Shown piece by piece: positions 42,301 through 52,277 of a DNA stretch of 64,000 nucleotides; position 1 is the first letter of the stretch; every line of letters starts with the position of its first letter. Source of the DNA: Emiliania huxleyi CCMP1516 (Eukaryota; Haptophyta; Isochrysidales; Noelaerhabdaceae). Where the stretch lies: positions 194,872-258,871 of the forward strand of contig NW_005201080.1 in NCBI RefSeq assembly GCF_000372725.1, in the 5' to 3' direction. Made by a program: the position numbers and the translations under genes. A model generated the notes under the pieces. It saw nothing but the letters and a program-made list of their open reading frames with translations, was not told where the DNA came from and ran no database searches.

Positions 42301-42936
42301 CCGTACTTGTTCGCCGGCGTGGCCGCCTGCCCGCCGCACGCGGGGCCCGCCGTCGAGATGGCGGGCATCTGCACGCCCGCACCCATAGATGCGGAACTGC
42401 AGCACACGGGGCCCGCCGTCGAGATGGCGGGCATCTGCACGCCCGCACCCGTAGATGCGGAACCGCACGCATCCGTCTGTGTTCCAACTGGCGCGAGAGG
42501 GACGACACGCCCCATCCGGCTGCACTGCACTGTCTTCACGCTGTGAGGCTGGGGTGTGTTCTCAGCCTCCTCGCCTTCCTGCTCGTCTTTTGCGGCTACC
42601 GCGCCTGCTGGCTATTCCCGTGCCTCTGCGCACCAGAGGCGTGTGCCTCGCCCCACACCGACACCACGACAGCCCCGTCCCCTCGCCTCGATGTCCGCTC
42701 TCCGAACTGGATGATGCCTCCCCTCCCGCACGCAGGTGCCCGGCTGGATCTTCTTCCCGCCAAACGAGCCGCCCGACAACCCCATCCGGGGCGACGTCGA
42801 CCTCCAGGCCTTCCGCATCTTGCTCGACCACCTGGGCAAGCCCTGGCCGGAGGACTGCGTCTGGGAGCCGCCCGGCTGGACGCCCGTGCGCGGGCCGCGG
42901 CTACCGGAGGTCCTGTGCTCAAAGTGCCAGAGGTGA
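39320..42936 (+). CDS. Multi-exon membrane protein, unknown
   Basis: Exons that keep phase: 39320-39700, 39776-39865, 39933-40094, 40166-40327, 40434-40583, 40896-about 41020, about 41150-41282, 41454-41733, 41811-about 41925, about 42127-42320 and 42737-42936. The N-terminus has a hydrophobic start ('ILFSLFFGKGLLSTGLG'), then a helical coil and a soluble domain containing 'YLGDGRLKIGDRIRLGEEEE' and 'SSITLARPLRLPHRAGTTI'. The second half has at least five hydrophobic helices, including 'FPPLVVGFLFRAGV', 'VPAYLVFLAPAIVMFGY', 'AKFFIIMQVIEAFNQNGLYF' and 'LFLWLIPLLVLIYGTALHAY'. The C-terminus is soluble and ends 'VLCSKCQR'. No family was recognised. The link between 40583 and 41454 is the weakest part, so two adjacent genes are possible. 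Confidence 0.55.
41267..41467 (+). repeat. Tandem repeat containing splice junctions
   Basis: Units of 59, 59 and 53 bp each contain 'cgcccctcag|gtacgtcctc', that is both an acceptor-like and a donor-like end. AG/GT boundaries lie after 41282, 41341, 41400 and 41453. Splicing from the first to the last removes exactly the duplicated material. Confidence 0.9.
41940..42060. repeat. Intronic 'ccgagatc' minisatellite
   Basis: Six or seven copies of 'gagatccgaccc'-type units, followed by diverged 'ccgagaccc' units, fill an intron of the membrane-protein gene. The core is the complement of the ATCTCGG core seen in other introns of this window. Confidence 0.85.
42341..42470. repeat. Two tandem 65 bp units
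   Basis: 'ggggcccgccgtcgagatgg' and the following 45 bases are repeated once with two or three changes, in a probable intron before the last exon of the membrane-protein gene. From 42470 to 42736 no exon was recognised. Confidence 0.8.
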
Positions 42937-42943
42937 TTCACAG

Positions 42944-42985
42944 ACCTTGTTATTGAGAAGAAAATACCTCCTACCTAGATGTACG
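42944..42985. repeat. Dispersed repeat R3, single unit
   Basis: 'ccttgttattgagaagaaaa' followed by 'tacctcctac' starts eight bases after the stop codon of the upstream gene and may lie in its 3' untranslated region. Confidence 0.6.
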
Positions 42986-43189
42986 GCTTTGTGTGTCGCT
43001 TCCATTCACACATGCTCATGCAAGTCCGTGACCATGTGGGTAAAGCCGTAGGTCTACAGTGTATAAAGCGCATGTACCGTCGTGCTCTCTCTCTGACTCT
43101 ACGGCGAAACTCGGCGGACCGGTCGAGGACGTCGTCGGGCAGAAGTTTAGGCCCTACCACGTACCAGCTACCTCGTCAACGAGACGAAG

Positions 43190-43560
43190 GCGGAGCAGAT
43201 GAATGAGCACGTGACCGCGTACCGTTCGTGGTTCGAGCCAATCGGTCTTTGCCATGCTGCATCGCAAAGTGGTTGGGACGCTCTTTCCTGGCGGCCTCGG
43301 CAACGGCACCCCTAAGGATCGGGCATTTGAACAAGGCGGCGAATTTGATGAACACGGTCAACATCTCGATGTTTGAAGAGCTTGCAAAACCGGATGCGGA
43401 CGGCCGTGTTGCGCTCTCGGATGGCAAGGGTGACTGGGTGGTGCCCACGAACACGAACCTGGAGAAGCTACTCAGTGATAAGAGCCCGATTCTGGGTCAC
43501 CAAATGGCAGTTCCTTCCCATGGTGGACAACGAACCAAAAGGCGATCGACTCCCGAGGCA
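43190..43560 (+). other. Degenerate coding-like region
   Basis: Fragments with protein character appear in different frames ('ETKAEQMNEHVTAYRSWFEP', 'VVGTLFPGGLGNGTPKDRAF', 'LMNTVNISMFEELAKP'). They do not form one gene and no family was recognised. A decayed gene is the simplest reading. Confidence 0.3.
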
Positions 43561-44039
43561 TGATCTGTCCACTGCCCCCCCCCCCCCCCCTAATTAGCGT
43601 CCTCCTCTGCTCCTTAGCGTTCCTCTGCTCCTTAGCGTTCCTCTGTCCATTGAAATGCGTTGTGTTTTACCTTCCCGTCTTGTTTTTTGTGTCGCCCCCT
43701 CCCACTTGTTTGGTATTGCTAAAAATCTCTCTCTCCCACTTCGGCTCAAAAAGGAAAGGAAGTCTGAGCTGTCCTAGGAGCTGTCGGTCAACCCCGCGGC
43801 GCATGGGCGCCGCGGAAGCTGCTCGACAGGCTGCGGGCATCGCTGCGGCAAAAGCGCCCGCCCTCTGCTTCGCTTTCGCCCGCGTTTTACGATAACTTTC
43901 GGGTTTTCATAGCCGCCGAACTTGAGCACTTGAGCACCGGATAGGGTCGATTCCGCATGGTACGGGACCCCTCCGAACTTTAGAGCTCTGCTGTTTCTTT
44001 AAGGTGTCTCGCAGCTCCGTATTCTCGTATCCTCGTGTT

Positions 44040-44240
44040 ATCGTCGCGTAGTATGGTATTGCGTGGCGGTGCGTATTCTTTCTCGTATCACTAGCTCCGA
44101 GTAGAGGGCAGCGACCTGCAGTTAAGGGGAAACCTGGTACGCGGGGCTAACCCTCGGTGCTCGGAGAGTATTCTCGTATTACTAGCTCCGAGTAGAGGGG
44201 GCGCCCCGCCGCTAGGGGAAACCCGAAGCGCGGACAACCC
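44040..44240. repeat. Two direct repeats of about 75 bp
   Basis: 'actagctccgagtagaggg' followed after about 15 bases by 'ggggaaacc' occurs at about 44089-44130 and 44180-44225, each preceded by 'gtattct..tcgtat'. A third partial 'gtattctcgtat' sits at 44020. Nothing else was recognised between 43565 and 44500. Confidence 0.7.
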
Positions 44241-44519
44241 TCGGAGACCCGTGTTATGGCCCTGCGACCGCGCACCCCCCAGGGCTAGGGCTCTCTAGCC
44301 CGTAACCCGATACCAATCGTCTGGCCAACTGAGTGCGCTTCTTAGCTCCCCGGTCCTGGGCGTGCGGTTGCCGACTGCACTTCAAGTGCTCCACGTCTGA
44401 TAACAAGGATAGTGGGGCATGTGTCCTGCGGCCCTGCACGCTGCAGCGATTCATCGAGCGAAACGGACGAGGTGGCGCCCATCGGCCGGACCAAAAAGAA
44501 AGAAAGAAAAAGATAACCC

Positions 44520-45000
44520 CAGGGAGAGGGACCCGAGAGATTTTTAGAAGCCAACCAGAAATCTCTTTCGGACGCTTTCCCATAGTGCATAGAAACGTTT
44601 TCCATCTTCCAATCCACTTCGCTCTCAAGACAGATAGAGACGCAAAGTCGCGCGCGGCAGCGTCGACCGCACGGCCTACTCGCCCAAGTACTCGCTCTCT
44701 TTTATGTCCCACCATGCAGAGCGCATCTCTCTCTCTCTCTCTGTTGTGCGAGGCGTGAACCGCGCCATTCGCTCTCACCCTGGCAACCCTGTCTGCATGC
44801 ACGTCTCGCGCGCGCGTGAACAGGTCCAGGCCCCAAATGACGTGTGAGTGTTAGAGTTGGTATTATTAAAAATCTCTCTCGAGTTGTTTGATAGAGATGG
44901 AAGAAAGAAAGAAAGAAAACAGACAACCCCAAACGAGGGATGGGGGAGGAGGACAGGGTCCACACCTGCACGAGCAGGATTTTGGAAGGAGGATCAGGGG
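44520..45000. repeat. Nested dispersed repeats (R4, R7, R2)
   Basis: In order: R4 at 44525-44560; a piece of the upstream region of the bZIP-like gene at 44608-44640; R7 at 44642-44815, which is about 95% identical to 62765-62943; R4 again at 44860-44880; and R2 (reverse orientation) at 44905-44990. The R7 copy keeps only part of the ORF seen intact at 62449-62940. Confidence 0.7.
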
Positions 45001-45299
45001 CACAGGTGGGGCTCTCCTGCTCCTGACAGATAGAGATGGGCAGGAGGCCGCCACACGCAAAGAAGTGGATTTCCGCAACATCCGTGTGGCTTCCACCTTA
45101 CAATCCACTTCGCTCTCAAGACAGATAGAGAGGAGAGGAGGCGCAGAAAGAAATAAAAAGAAAGCACCAAAATGAGGGAGGGAGGCGCAGGACAAACCCT
45201 CCTCCTGGCCCTTGTCTTATAGATCGAGGCTTTCAGAATTCTTATGATCTCTGCTGCAGCCATCCTCCATCCTGCTCCGGCAAAAGCGTCGCCGCCGAC

Positions 45300-46912
45300 A
45301 TGGGCAGCCTGCAGGGCGTGTCCAGCGAGGGAGTTGAGAAGAAGCTGTCGCGGAAGGCCGACCAGGCGCGGCAGGCTCGCGCACGCCACAAGCAGTTTGT
45401 CGCAGAGCTGCAGGAGCAGGCCGAGATGCTGCACAAGCGTTGCCGCGAGCTCGAGGCGGAGGACCGGGCCGCCGCGGTATGCGAGGGGCTCCAGCAGGCG
45501 CTCTCGCCGTCCCAGTGCGCCGCGCTGGAGCAGTGGCTGCGGGCTTCGCAGGGCGAGGACCACATGCTCCGGAGATACACGCTGCCTCCACTGCCGCCGA
45601 TGCCGACACCGGTCGGGGCCTCCTCGCAGCCGGCCACGCCTGCGATGGGCCCCGCCGACGACGCGATGGATGTGGACGACGAGGAGGACCGCGGAAGCTC
45701 GCCCACATACGACCCCCTGGATATTCTCGGCACGCCGCATCCCCCCCCCCCCACACACACACACCCACGCCGGCGACACCACACGCCTGACGCCTGGCGG
45801 GCGCTGCCAGGCGCGCACTCGATTCTCAACATCAAGCACTCGCCGCTGGTCATGTCTGCCCCCGCACGGGCTCAGCCGGGGGGCGCCGTGCCGTCCTTCT
45901 CCCTCGGCGGCGGCCCAAGCAGCGTCTCGCCCTCACCTCAGGCGAGAGAGCCAACAAAGAGAGAAAACCAGGTGGTTCCCCCCTTGCCCCCCCACCCCCT
46001 CCCCCCGCACCACCCCTCCCGACTCCCCTCCCTCTGCCGCCGCCCCCTCGGCAGGGCCTCTCGTCGGGCGGCAACCTCTCCCGCAGTCTGCCGGGCGCCC
46101 CTCTCCGCGCGCCCCCAGCCTTCACGCCCGTTGCCTCGAGTGACCGGCGCGCTGCCCCGCCTACCTCTCCGCAACCGCCCACCCCCCCTACCGCCCCACT
46201 CTCCCCCCCCGAAACCTCTCTCCGCACCTGCCCGCCCCCCCACCCCCCCCACTCCCCCCAAACCACCCGCGCCACTGCTGACCCTCGCCATCGCTCACGC
46301 TTCACGCCCTTGCCCCGCAGGCTCGCCAGCCTCACTCTCTTCAGCATGATGGCCGCTCCCCGGCTCCCGCCGCCGCCCGCCCATCCATTCGCCTACCCCG
46401 CCGGCAAGCCTCCCGCGCCCGCGCCATCGTTTTTCGCCTCCAGGCCCGCCCCACCCAGGCGAGAAGAGCCGCCAAGCCTCACGCCGTTCGCGCCCGCCGC
46501 GCCGCCGCCGGCAGCGCCGCCGCTGCCACAGACGGTCTCCGCCTGTGCCGCCGTCCTTCCCGGCGGCGCCGCCGCCTCGTCTGACCCCGCCGCTGCCGCG
46601 GCCGCTTCCGTCGCTGCCGCTTGCGCCGCAGCCGCTTGCGCCGCGGCTGCGGCCGCCGTCGCCGCTCCGGCCATGGCGGGTGGCGTGGCGGGTGGCGTGG
46701 CGGGTGGCGTGGCGGGTGGCGCGGCGGGTGGGGCGGACGGGTCGGGCGGCTGGGCGGCGCCGCCGCCGCTTCAGACCAAAAAGACCTCGCGCGAGCTCGA
46801 GCGGCTGCAAGACACGCTGACGCCGGGAGGGCGGGACGCCGCCCCTTCTGGCGCCGGCAGGCACGCGGCAACGAACGGGCGAAATCGGGCGCAAAAGATC
46901 CCGGCGCAGTGA
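45300..46912 (+). CDS. Atypical bZIP-like transcription factor
   Basis: Three exons keep phase: 45300-45971, 46055-46146 and 46321-46912, about 450 residues. Near the N-terminus 'RKADQARQARARHKQFVAEL' is followed by a zipper with Leu at three heptad positions ('AEL', 'EML', 'REL'). Counting from the first zipper Leu, Arg is at -10 as in bZIPs, but position -18 is Lys instead of the usual Asn. The rest is P/A/S-rich with an acidic patch ('DDAMDVDDEEDRG'), a Gly-Val-Ala repeat (46675-46735) and a basic end 'KKTSRELERLQD'. Such regions are typical of activation domains. A non-bZIP coiled coil remains possible. Its 5' end is duplicated in inverted orientation at 38873-39190. Confidence 0.55.
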
Positions 46913-47485
46913 GGGGGCGGGGAGGGGCGCGCAACGCTGGACAGGCTAGCGAGGCGTCCACGCACGCAATATTTGTCGAGATCAGCTGAGGAGCGTCTCA
47001 GCGGCCTCCTGTCTGGGTGGGGGAGGGGACGACTAGGCATTGGCATCGGCTCTCGAGGCATTATGCGTCGGGGTCCAGCGGGGTCAGGCGCCCGCGCCCG
47101 TCAAGATGTAAGTGCGTAGGTTCTTGCTCTCTCTCACAAGTCACATGTGAGTGTCTGGCCCGTCTGAGTCCGCGTGCCGTGCGATGGTGCCACGGAGTGT
47201 CAGTCAAACGCATGTCCATGACCACACATACCCGGGTAAGATATTTGTGCTTTGCTCGTAACACTCGGCCCAACCGGCCAACGCGGCACATCCGGCAACG
47301 GCTCGTGTCCGTCGCGAGACGGCGCGAGAGTGCTCGAGTCAGATAGGACCGATACGACTAGAGTGTAGAGATACGACTCTCTCAAGACCACGGCTCTAGG
47401 TCTATAGCCGAGAGCGAGTCACGCGCTCACTGAGTGAGGTCACATACTGCCGTATGTGTGAGTCAAGACACGCCTCCCGGGACCT
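46913..47485. other. Convergent intergenic region
   Basis: No gene, RNA or repeat recognised. Confidence 0.45.
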
Positions 47486-48215
47486 CTAGCTCCTGTTAAG
47501 CTGCTTCGCAAGGTTGTAGAAGCCCTCCGCATCACTCGCCAGCGCTGCGGACTGGTCGCTCAGCGCGCCGAGCCGTTCACCGCGGTCAGCAAGTGACGCC
47601 ATTACCTCGGCACTGATGCCGGAGGCAGTGTGGTTGCGGCTGGTCGCGGCTGTGGGAGCCGCAGCACTCCGCTGGCCTCGGACGGCCGTGCCGCCCTTGG
47701 AGGGAGGCGGCGTGGCCTGCCTGCACAGGACCACGTTGAACCGCGCACGCAGCCCTTCGTCGGCCCAGAGTGTTCTCCCCGTCCACCCAAACGTTCCGCT
47801 ACGCTTCGAGCGCTGAGTCTCGACTGTCGCCGCCTGGATCTCGTGCCCGAGGTCCAACTCTGTGCGCTGCAAGTCAACAGAGTCGAGGTCGAAACTTGTC
47901 TCCCACTGAGGACGCATGCACGGTAAATCAGCTGGTGTGTGTGCAGACGGGAACGTATAGCTGGCGGGAGTGTGGCGCCTGGCAAAAGTACACACGAAAG
48001 GTGGCCCGCAGTCCGCCTGCCACCCACAGCTCCTTACCATCCCACCCGAACGAGCCACTCGCTTTACTGTGCTGCGTGAGCACCTCGGCGAAGGCAATTG
48101 TGCCGCCAAATCGCAGCGACGCGTGGGCGTGGTTGACGCTGGCAAGTTGACAATCAGAGTAGCCGTCGCGCGAGGGCTTCTCGCCCGTTAACATGGACTG
48201 CACGGCGTTGAGCAT
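47486..48215 (-). CDS. Protein with twin modules and R-SNARE-like C-terminal coil
   Basis: Exons 47979-48215 and 47486-47905 join through a 73 nt GC-AG intron. Each exon holds one copy of a related module: 'GSFGWDGKELWVAGGLRATF' in the first and 'GTFGWTGRTLWADEGLRARF' in the second. After a Ser/Thr-rich linker the last 45 residues are 'SLADRGERLGALSDQSAALA' and 'SDAEGFYNLAKQL', which follow the R-SNARE/tomosyn pattern of an amphipathic coil with a central layer. No membrane anchor follows, as in tomosyn or Lgl-type proteins. The frame is preceded by an acceptor-like 'cctcag' just upstream of the ATG at 48215, so more N-terminal exons may exist. A role in vesicle docking is only suggested by the coil. 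Confidence 0.5.
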
Positions 48216-48481
48216 CCCAACCTGAGGGGGAGGAAGAATTTCAAGTCGCTCTTACGTACATTCCCGGAGGAGGACAGCTGACAGGGTTTGCGATGAGGAG
48301 TGACCCGAAGGGTTTCTCGGGGTTAGTGCACCACTAACCGCCTCTGCAAGAGCACTGCGCCTCAGCGGGCTCATACTAATTTACACCAGGAGGAAGAAAC
48401 CCGCGCGGAAATAGGATTCCTTGTCAGAGGACTCAGTGAATTTTTGTGCAACGCTTGTGGTAACCGACGCGCGCGCGCCGC
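48216..48481. promoter_or_regulatory. Divergent promoter region (inferred)
   Basis: The 266 bp between two head-to-head genes should contain both promoters. No TATA box or other element was recognised. If the minus-strand gene has further 5' exons, part of this is intron. Confidence 0.3.
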
Positions 48482-51400
48482 ATGGCTTCCGTGCCTTTCT
48501 GGGCTGAGACTCTGGGGGCGGATGTCCTGGTTGGCAGCGATTTCTCGAGCGGTGATGCAGCGGCGCGAGCGGCCTGCCGTTTGGCCGGCGCTTGTGGCCA
48601 CACGGTTCTTGGCGGCCGTGCGTTGGTGTGTGGCAACGCCACCGGCTCCTGCGAGGGGCTAGTTGATGTGGGAGCGAGCATAGGCAGGGGACTAGCACAG
48701 CCCCTGGCAGCGAATCCAAGTCCAAGAGCCATCATCTTCACCGGCGATCAGGACTCGACCTCCACCCCTTTTGGTGCCATCTTGAGAGGCATCGCGAGCG
48801 GAGCTGGCTGCGGTTCTGGTGCCCGGGCGACGGAAATCGCCAGGGTGGCCAGGGATGGCGCCAGCGCGGCTTTGAACTGTCGGGCGCTGCTCCAAACGCT
48901 GACGTGCAGAACATTTCCAGCCGATTCGGACAAACTGCCTCCTTCGGGAACCACACAGCTCTGGACGGTGACTGAGACGGTAGGCGGGCCTCCGCAGGTC
49001 TCGGTGCGGCTACCGGCGTTGCGGCGCTCGACGCCGGTGTCGAATGCGCTGGTGGTGGCGCTCTACGCACCACTGCCAGAAGACACATACGAGAGAAAGC
49101 GCCAGCGCGCGACGGCGGAGGGACGGAGAAAGCTGCTTGGCCGCAAGTGCAGCTGCGCGGGCATGAGCAGCACCGAGGTTGAGGGCGTCCTTGCTCTCAT
49201 CAACGCATCAGCGCGCATCGCTAGCGTGCGTTGGTACGTCCTCCCCGGCCACTCCGCCACGCCCGCCGACGACGAGTCAAAACGTGCTATCGCTGCTGCG
49301 GCGACGCTGCTGGGGGTTCGGGTGCCGCTTTTGCGCGATGCGTTGGCTTCGGACCTGGGCGACGCTCGGGCTTTGGCTTCGGACCTGGGCGATGGTCTCC
49401 TCTTGCTGATGCTCCACTGGGTGGTTGGCCATACCAACCGGTACCTTCGGAGCATATCCACCTCTCAAGTCTCACCAAAAGCTGCTGCGCCTGTGGAGCC
49501 GCCGGCTAGCGCATCCCGCCAAGAGGCAGAGGCCGAAAAGCGGCGCACCCGGCGTGCCCTATTCAAGGCGGCGCGCCGATCGCAGTCAGATGCCGCAGAG
49601 ACAGCTTCCGTGACCAGCGAATCGGTGAGCAGCAGCTCCGGCTGCAGTCGAGACGTGCGGCTCCTCCTGCCGGCGACCCCAGGTCTGCCAGAGGGCGATG
49701 CGAGAGGCGCAGACGGCTTGCTCCATGCCCTCCTCGAGGAGGTCCACGCTATCGAGGTGGCTGCGGGCCGAGACAGCAAAGAGGCCAAGCAAGCGGCTCG
49801 CCGCCTCTCGGCCTCTCCCTCCGCGCCGCATGCAGAAGAGGATGCACACCACGCGGCGAGGGCACTGTCTTCGCTCCTCCCCGTCCTACTCTCTTCTTCG
49901 TCGACGTTTGTGCGGCAGGCCTGCGAATCGTTCAACTCCTGCTCATCCAGAATTTCCTGCTCAGCCGATGGGCACCAGTCCGTGTTGGCGGCCGCCGGCC
50001 TGGCGTGTGGCTCTCCGTTCTTGACGGTCCACTGCCTCAACGCAACTGCCACGGGCGAGATGGAGCGATTTGAGTCAAGAAGCGTCGATGAGATGCTTGC
50101 CTGGCGTGCAGAGTCACTGCTCTCGAGCCGGCCGTACGAGGCGTCTCTCGCATGGTGGGTTGGCCGTTACGGTGGGGTGATGCGTGGCGAGGAGTTCCCC
50201 TCCCCGCAGGCCGCCGTGGCGCACCATCTCTTGCAGTCAGTGGAAGCTGGCGCTGATCAAGGTGAGGGGATGCGTTCAGTCAACGATTCAGCCCTGGCGC
50301 TGTCTGTCGCTGATCTGCGCGCCGCTGAGGCACGGCTGGAGCAGCTCAAAAGGTGCTGCTTGTCGGTGCAAACCGCCGCGCGAGCTCGCGCTGGACGTCG
50401 AACGGCGGCTCGGTGCCGCGCGCAAAAAGCTGCTTGCACCCGCCTCCAGGCCGTGCATCGCCGGCGCGCCGCCGTTTCGAGGGCTGCAGGTGTGGCTCTT
50501 CAGCGTGCGGCGTATGAAGCCGCGCAGCAGGCACGTGCGGAGGCGGAGTCGCGGCTGGCGCAGAAAAGGGCGTCCGCTACCATGGCTCCAGTGGTGCAGG
50601 CGCGGGTCCGTGGCATCGCCGCACGCACGTGGCGCCGCCGTGAGACTGCGGCGGCCCTACTCCGGACCCGCCTCCGCGCGCTTCTGGCTCGCATCCGCTT
50701 CGTTCGTCTGGGCAGAGCAGTCCGCCTCATACAGGCGGCAAGCCGGTGCGCTGCTGCTCGCTGGGAGCTCGTACGAGCCGCCCGTCTCACCTATGAGCGG
50801 CGCCGGGAAGTCAACGAGCGCCAGCTCGCTGCGCTCGAGTCGCAGCTGCGCTGCTGCACATCCGAGGAGCAGGAGAGGGCGATCCACAAGAAACTCACAA
50901 TGCGAGCCTACGAGCTGCGCCAGGTGCAAGTGCTGCTGCTCGGGGACACTGCTTCAAAGGTGCGCAAGGTGGGGGCGCCGCCACGGGCCGCTGCGGAGCC
51001 AGTGGCGGGTGCTGCCGCGGCGCTCGCTCTGGAAGAGACCCTCGCGGCGCTCGGGGACAAGCGCAAGGTGCGGGGCCTCGACGAGAGGACCCTCTCTCTT
51101 GCGCTCGAGGCGCTGAACCAGGCGCTGGCGGACCCAAGCTGCTCCGAGGCGGGCCGATTTGCGCTGCGCAAGAAGCAGCTCGCTGTGGCTGCCGTCCTCA
51201 AGCCCGCCGTCCAAGAGAGGGAGGCGCGTGAGCGCGCCAAGGCTGGTAGGGCGTCGCGCCGCCGCTCAGCAGTCTGCCTGCAGTCCACTGCAACCTCTCC
51301 GGCAACTTCTCCAAGGCGTTTGCTGACGCCGCAGCGAGCGGTGGCGCTCGCGCCAGCGGTCAGCCAAGGAGAAGCTGGCGGCAATGCTGCCGTCACGTCG

Positions 51401-51823
51401 CGCTACTATTCGCCCAAGGTTGCCAGCCGCGCTCGCAACTACATCGAGACGGGCGAGTGGAAGTTCACGTCAGAGCGGCGACGACTCGGTCCGATGAGTT
51501 CCGAGCGTCAGGCAACTGCACCTCTGCTCCGGCCCGGCCTCTACATCACGGAGTCTATAGTTGCTCGCCCGCGGCCGGTGGCGAACTCGTGCGAGGAGAC
51601 GCGGTTCCTAGCGCCACCTCACGTGATCGTTGGCTCGCTGAGCGACCACTCCTCTCCGCGTCTCGGCGTGACGGCGCTGGTGGCCTCGCCCAGCCCCCAT
51701 CGGCGCGTTCGGCAAGCAGCCCTGAGCTCAGGGAAGAGCCCCTGGACGCGGTCGCCGCTGCCACCAGCTGCCCGCTCGCTGCCCGCTCGCACGCCCGTCT
51801 TCGTGGCAGCACTGGGCAAGTAG
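48482..51823 (+). CDS. Large intronless protein with IQ-like region
   Basis: One uninterrupted frame of 1,113 residues from ATG 48482. The N-terminal 600 residues are unassigned and contain a perfect short repeat 'ALASDLGD' twice. Residues of about 600-830 are Arg/Ala-rich with IQ-like pieces ('LSVQTAARARAGRRTAARCR', 'VVQARVRGIAARTWRRR', 'RLIQAASRCAAARWELVR'), which suggests calmodulin or light-chain binding as in myosin necks and ASPM-like proteins. No motor, kinase or CH domain was found. The C-terminal 300 residues are disordered. The lack of introns in 3.3 kb contrasts with neighbours and may indicate retroposition or simple intron absence. Many overlapping frames on the other strand are composition shadows. 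Confidence 0.7.
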   Translation: MASVPFWAETLGADVLVGSDFSSGDAAARAACRLAGACGHTVLGGRALVCGNATGSCEGLVDVGASIGRGLAQPLAANPSPRAIIFTGDQDSTSTPFGAILRGIASGAGCGSGARATEIARVARDGASAALNCRALLQTLTCRTFPADSDKLPPSGTTQLWTVTETVGGPPQVSVRLPALRRSTPVSNALVVALYAPLPEDTYERKRQRATAEGRRKLLGRKCSCAGMSSTEVEGVLALINASARIASVRWYVLPGHSATPADDESKRAIAAAATLLGVRVPLLRDALASDLGDARALASDLGDGLLLLMLHWVVGHTNRYLRSISTSQVSPKAAAPVEPPASASRQEAEAEKRRTRRALFKAARRSQSDAAETASVTSESVSSSSGCSRDVRLLLPATPGLPEGDARGADGLLHALLEEVHAIEVAAGRDSKEAKQAARRLSASPSAPHAEEDAHHAARALSSLLPVLLSSSSTFVRQACESFNSCSSRISCSADGHQSVLAAAGLACGSPFLTVHCLNATATGEMERFESRSVDEMLAWRAESLLSSRPYEASLAWWVGRYGGVMRGEEFPSPQAAVAHHLLQSVEAGADQGEGMRSVNDSALALSVADLRAAEARLEQLKRCCLSVQTAARARAGRRTAARCRAQKAACTRLQAVHRRRAAVSRAAGVALQRAAYEAAQQARAEAESRLAQKRASATMAPVVQARVRGIAARTWRRRETAAALLRTRLRALLARIRFVRLGRAVRLIQAASRCAAARWELVRAARLTYERRREVNERQLAALESQLRCCTSEEQERAIHKKLTMRAYELRQVQVLLLGDTASKVRKVGAPPRAAAEPVAGAAAALALEETLAALGDKRKVRGLDERTLSLALEALNQALADPSCSEAGRFALRKKQLAVAAVLKPAVQEREARERAKAGRASRRRSAVCLQSTATSPATSPRRLLTPQRAVALAPAVSQGEAGGNAAVTSRYYSPKVASRARNYIETGEWKFTSERRRLGPMSSERQATAPLLRPGLYITESIVARPRPVANSCEETRFLAPPHVIVGSLSDHSSPRLGVTALVASPSPHRRVRQAALSSGKSPWTRSPLPPAARSLPARTPVFVAALGK

Positions 51824-52277
51824 AGGCCCTGACACGGCTAGTAAGTCCCCGACACGACACCCTGGACAGTCATCGGCCCGTGTGAGGTGCCCGTTGTCAT
51901 TTATGTGGAAGGTGCAGTTCGAACACACCGCACGCGACGCGCGTGTCTTTTCATCCAAATCAGCGAGTCGACAGGAGGCGCACGTACGGCTTTATATTGC
52001 GTGTTCGTATCGAGCATGGTGTTCGAGACAGGGAGTTGGGCGCGCTTTCGCCATTACAGCCGGAAAAGACGGCTAGTGCAGTAGAGAGATTCGTTTATTT
52101 ACTGTAGCCGCGCTAGGCGATTCCCCAGTCATCTGACCAAGGCGTGTGGGCCGAGGTAAGAAGCGCTGGGCTCAAGCGACGTCCGACTTCATTGCTTGTG
52201 CGGGCAGACGCAGCAGGCTTTGACGATGATGAGCAAGAGGAGCCAGGTGCAGAACGTAGCGAGCGCTACGGAAGCAA
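51824..52277. other. Convergent intergenic region
   Basis: Nothing recognised beyond short AT-richer stretches. Confidence 0.45.

Noticed and set aside
51555-51860. Minus-strand frames opposite the 1,113-residue ORF
   Set aside because: Composition shadows; the plus-strand frame is far longer and uninterrupted.
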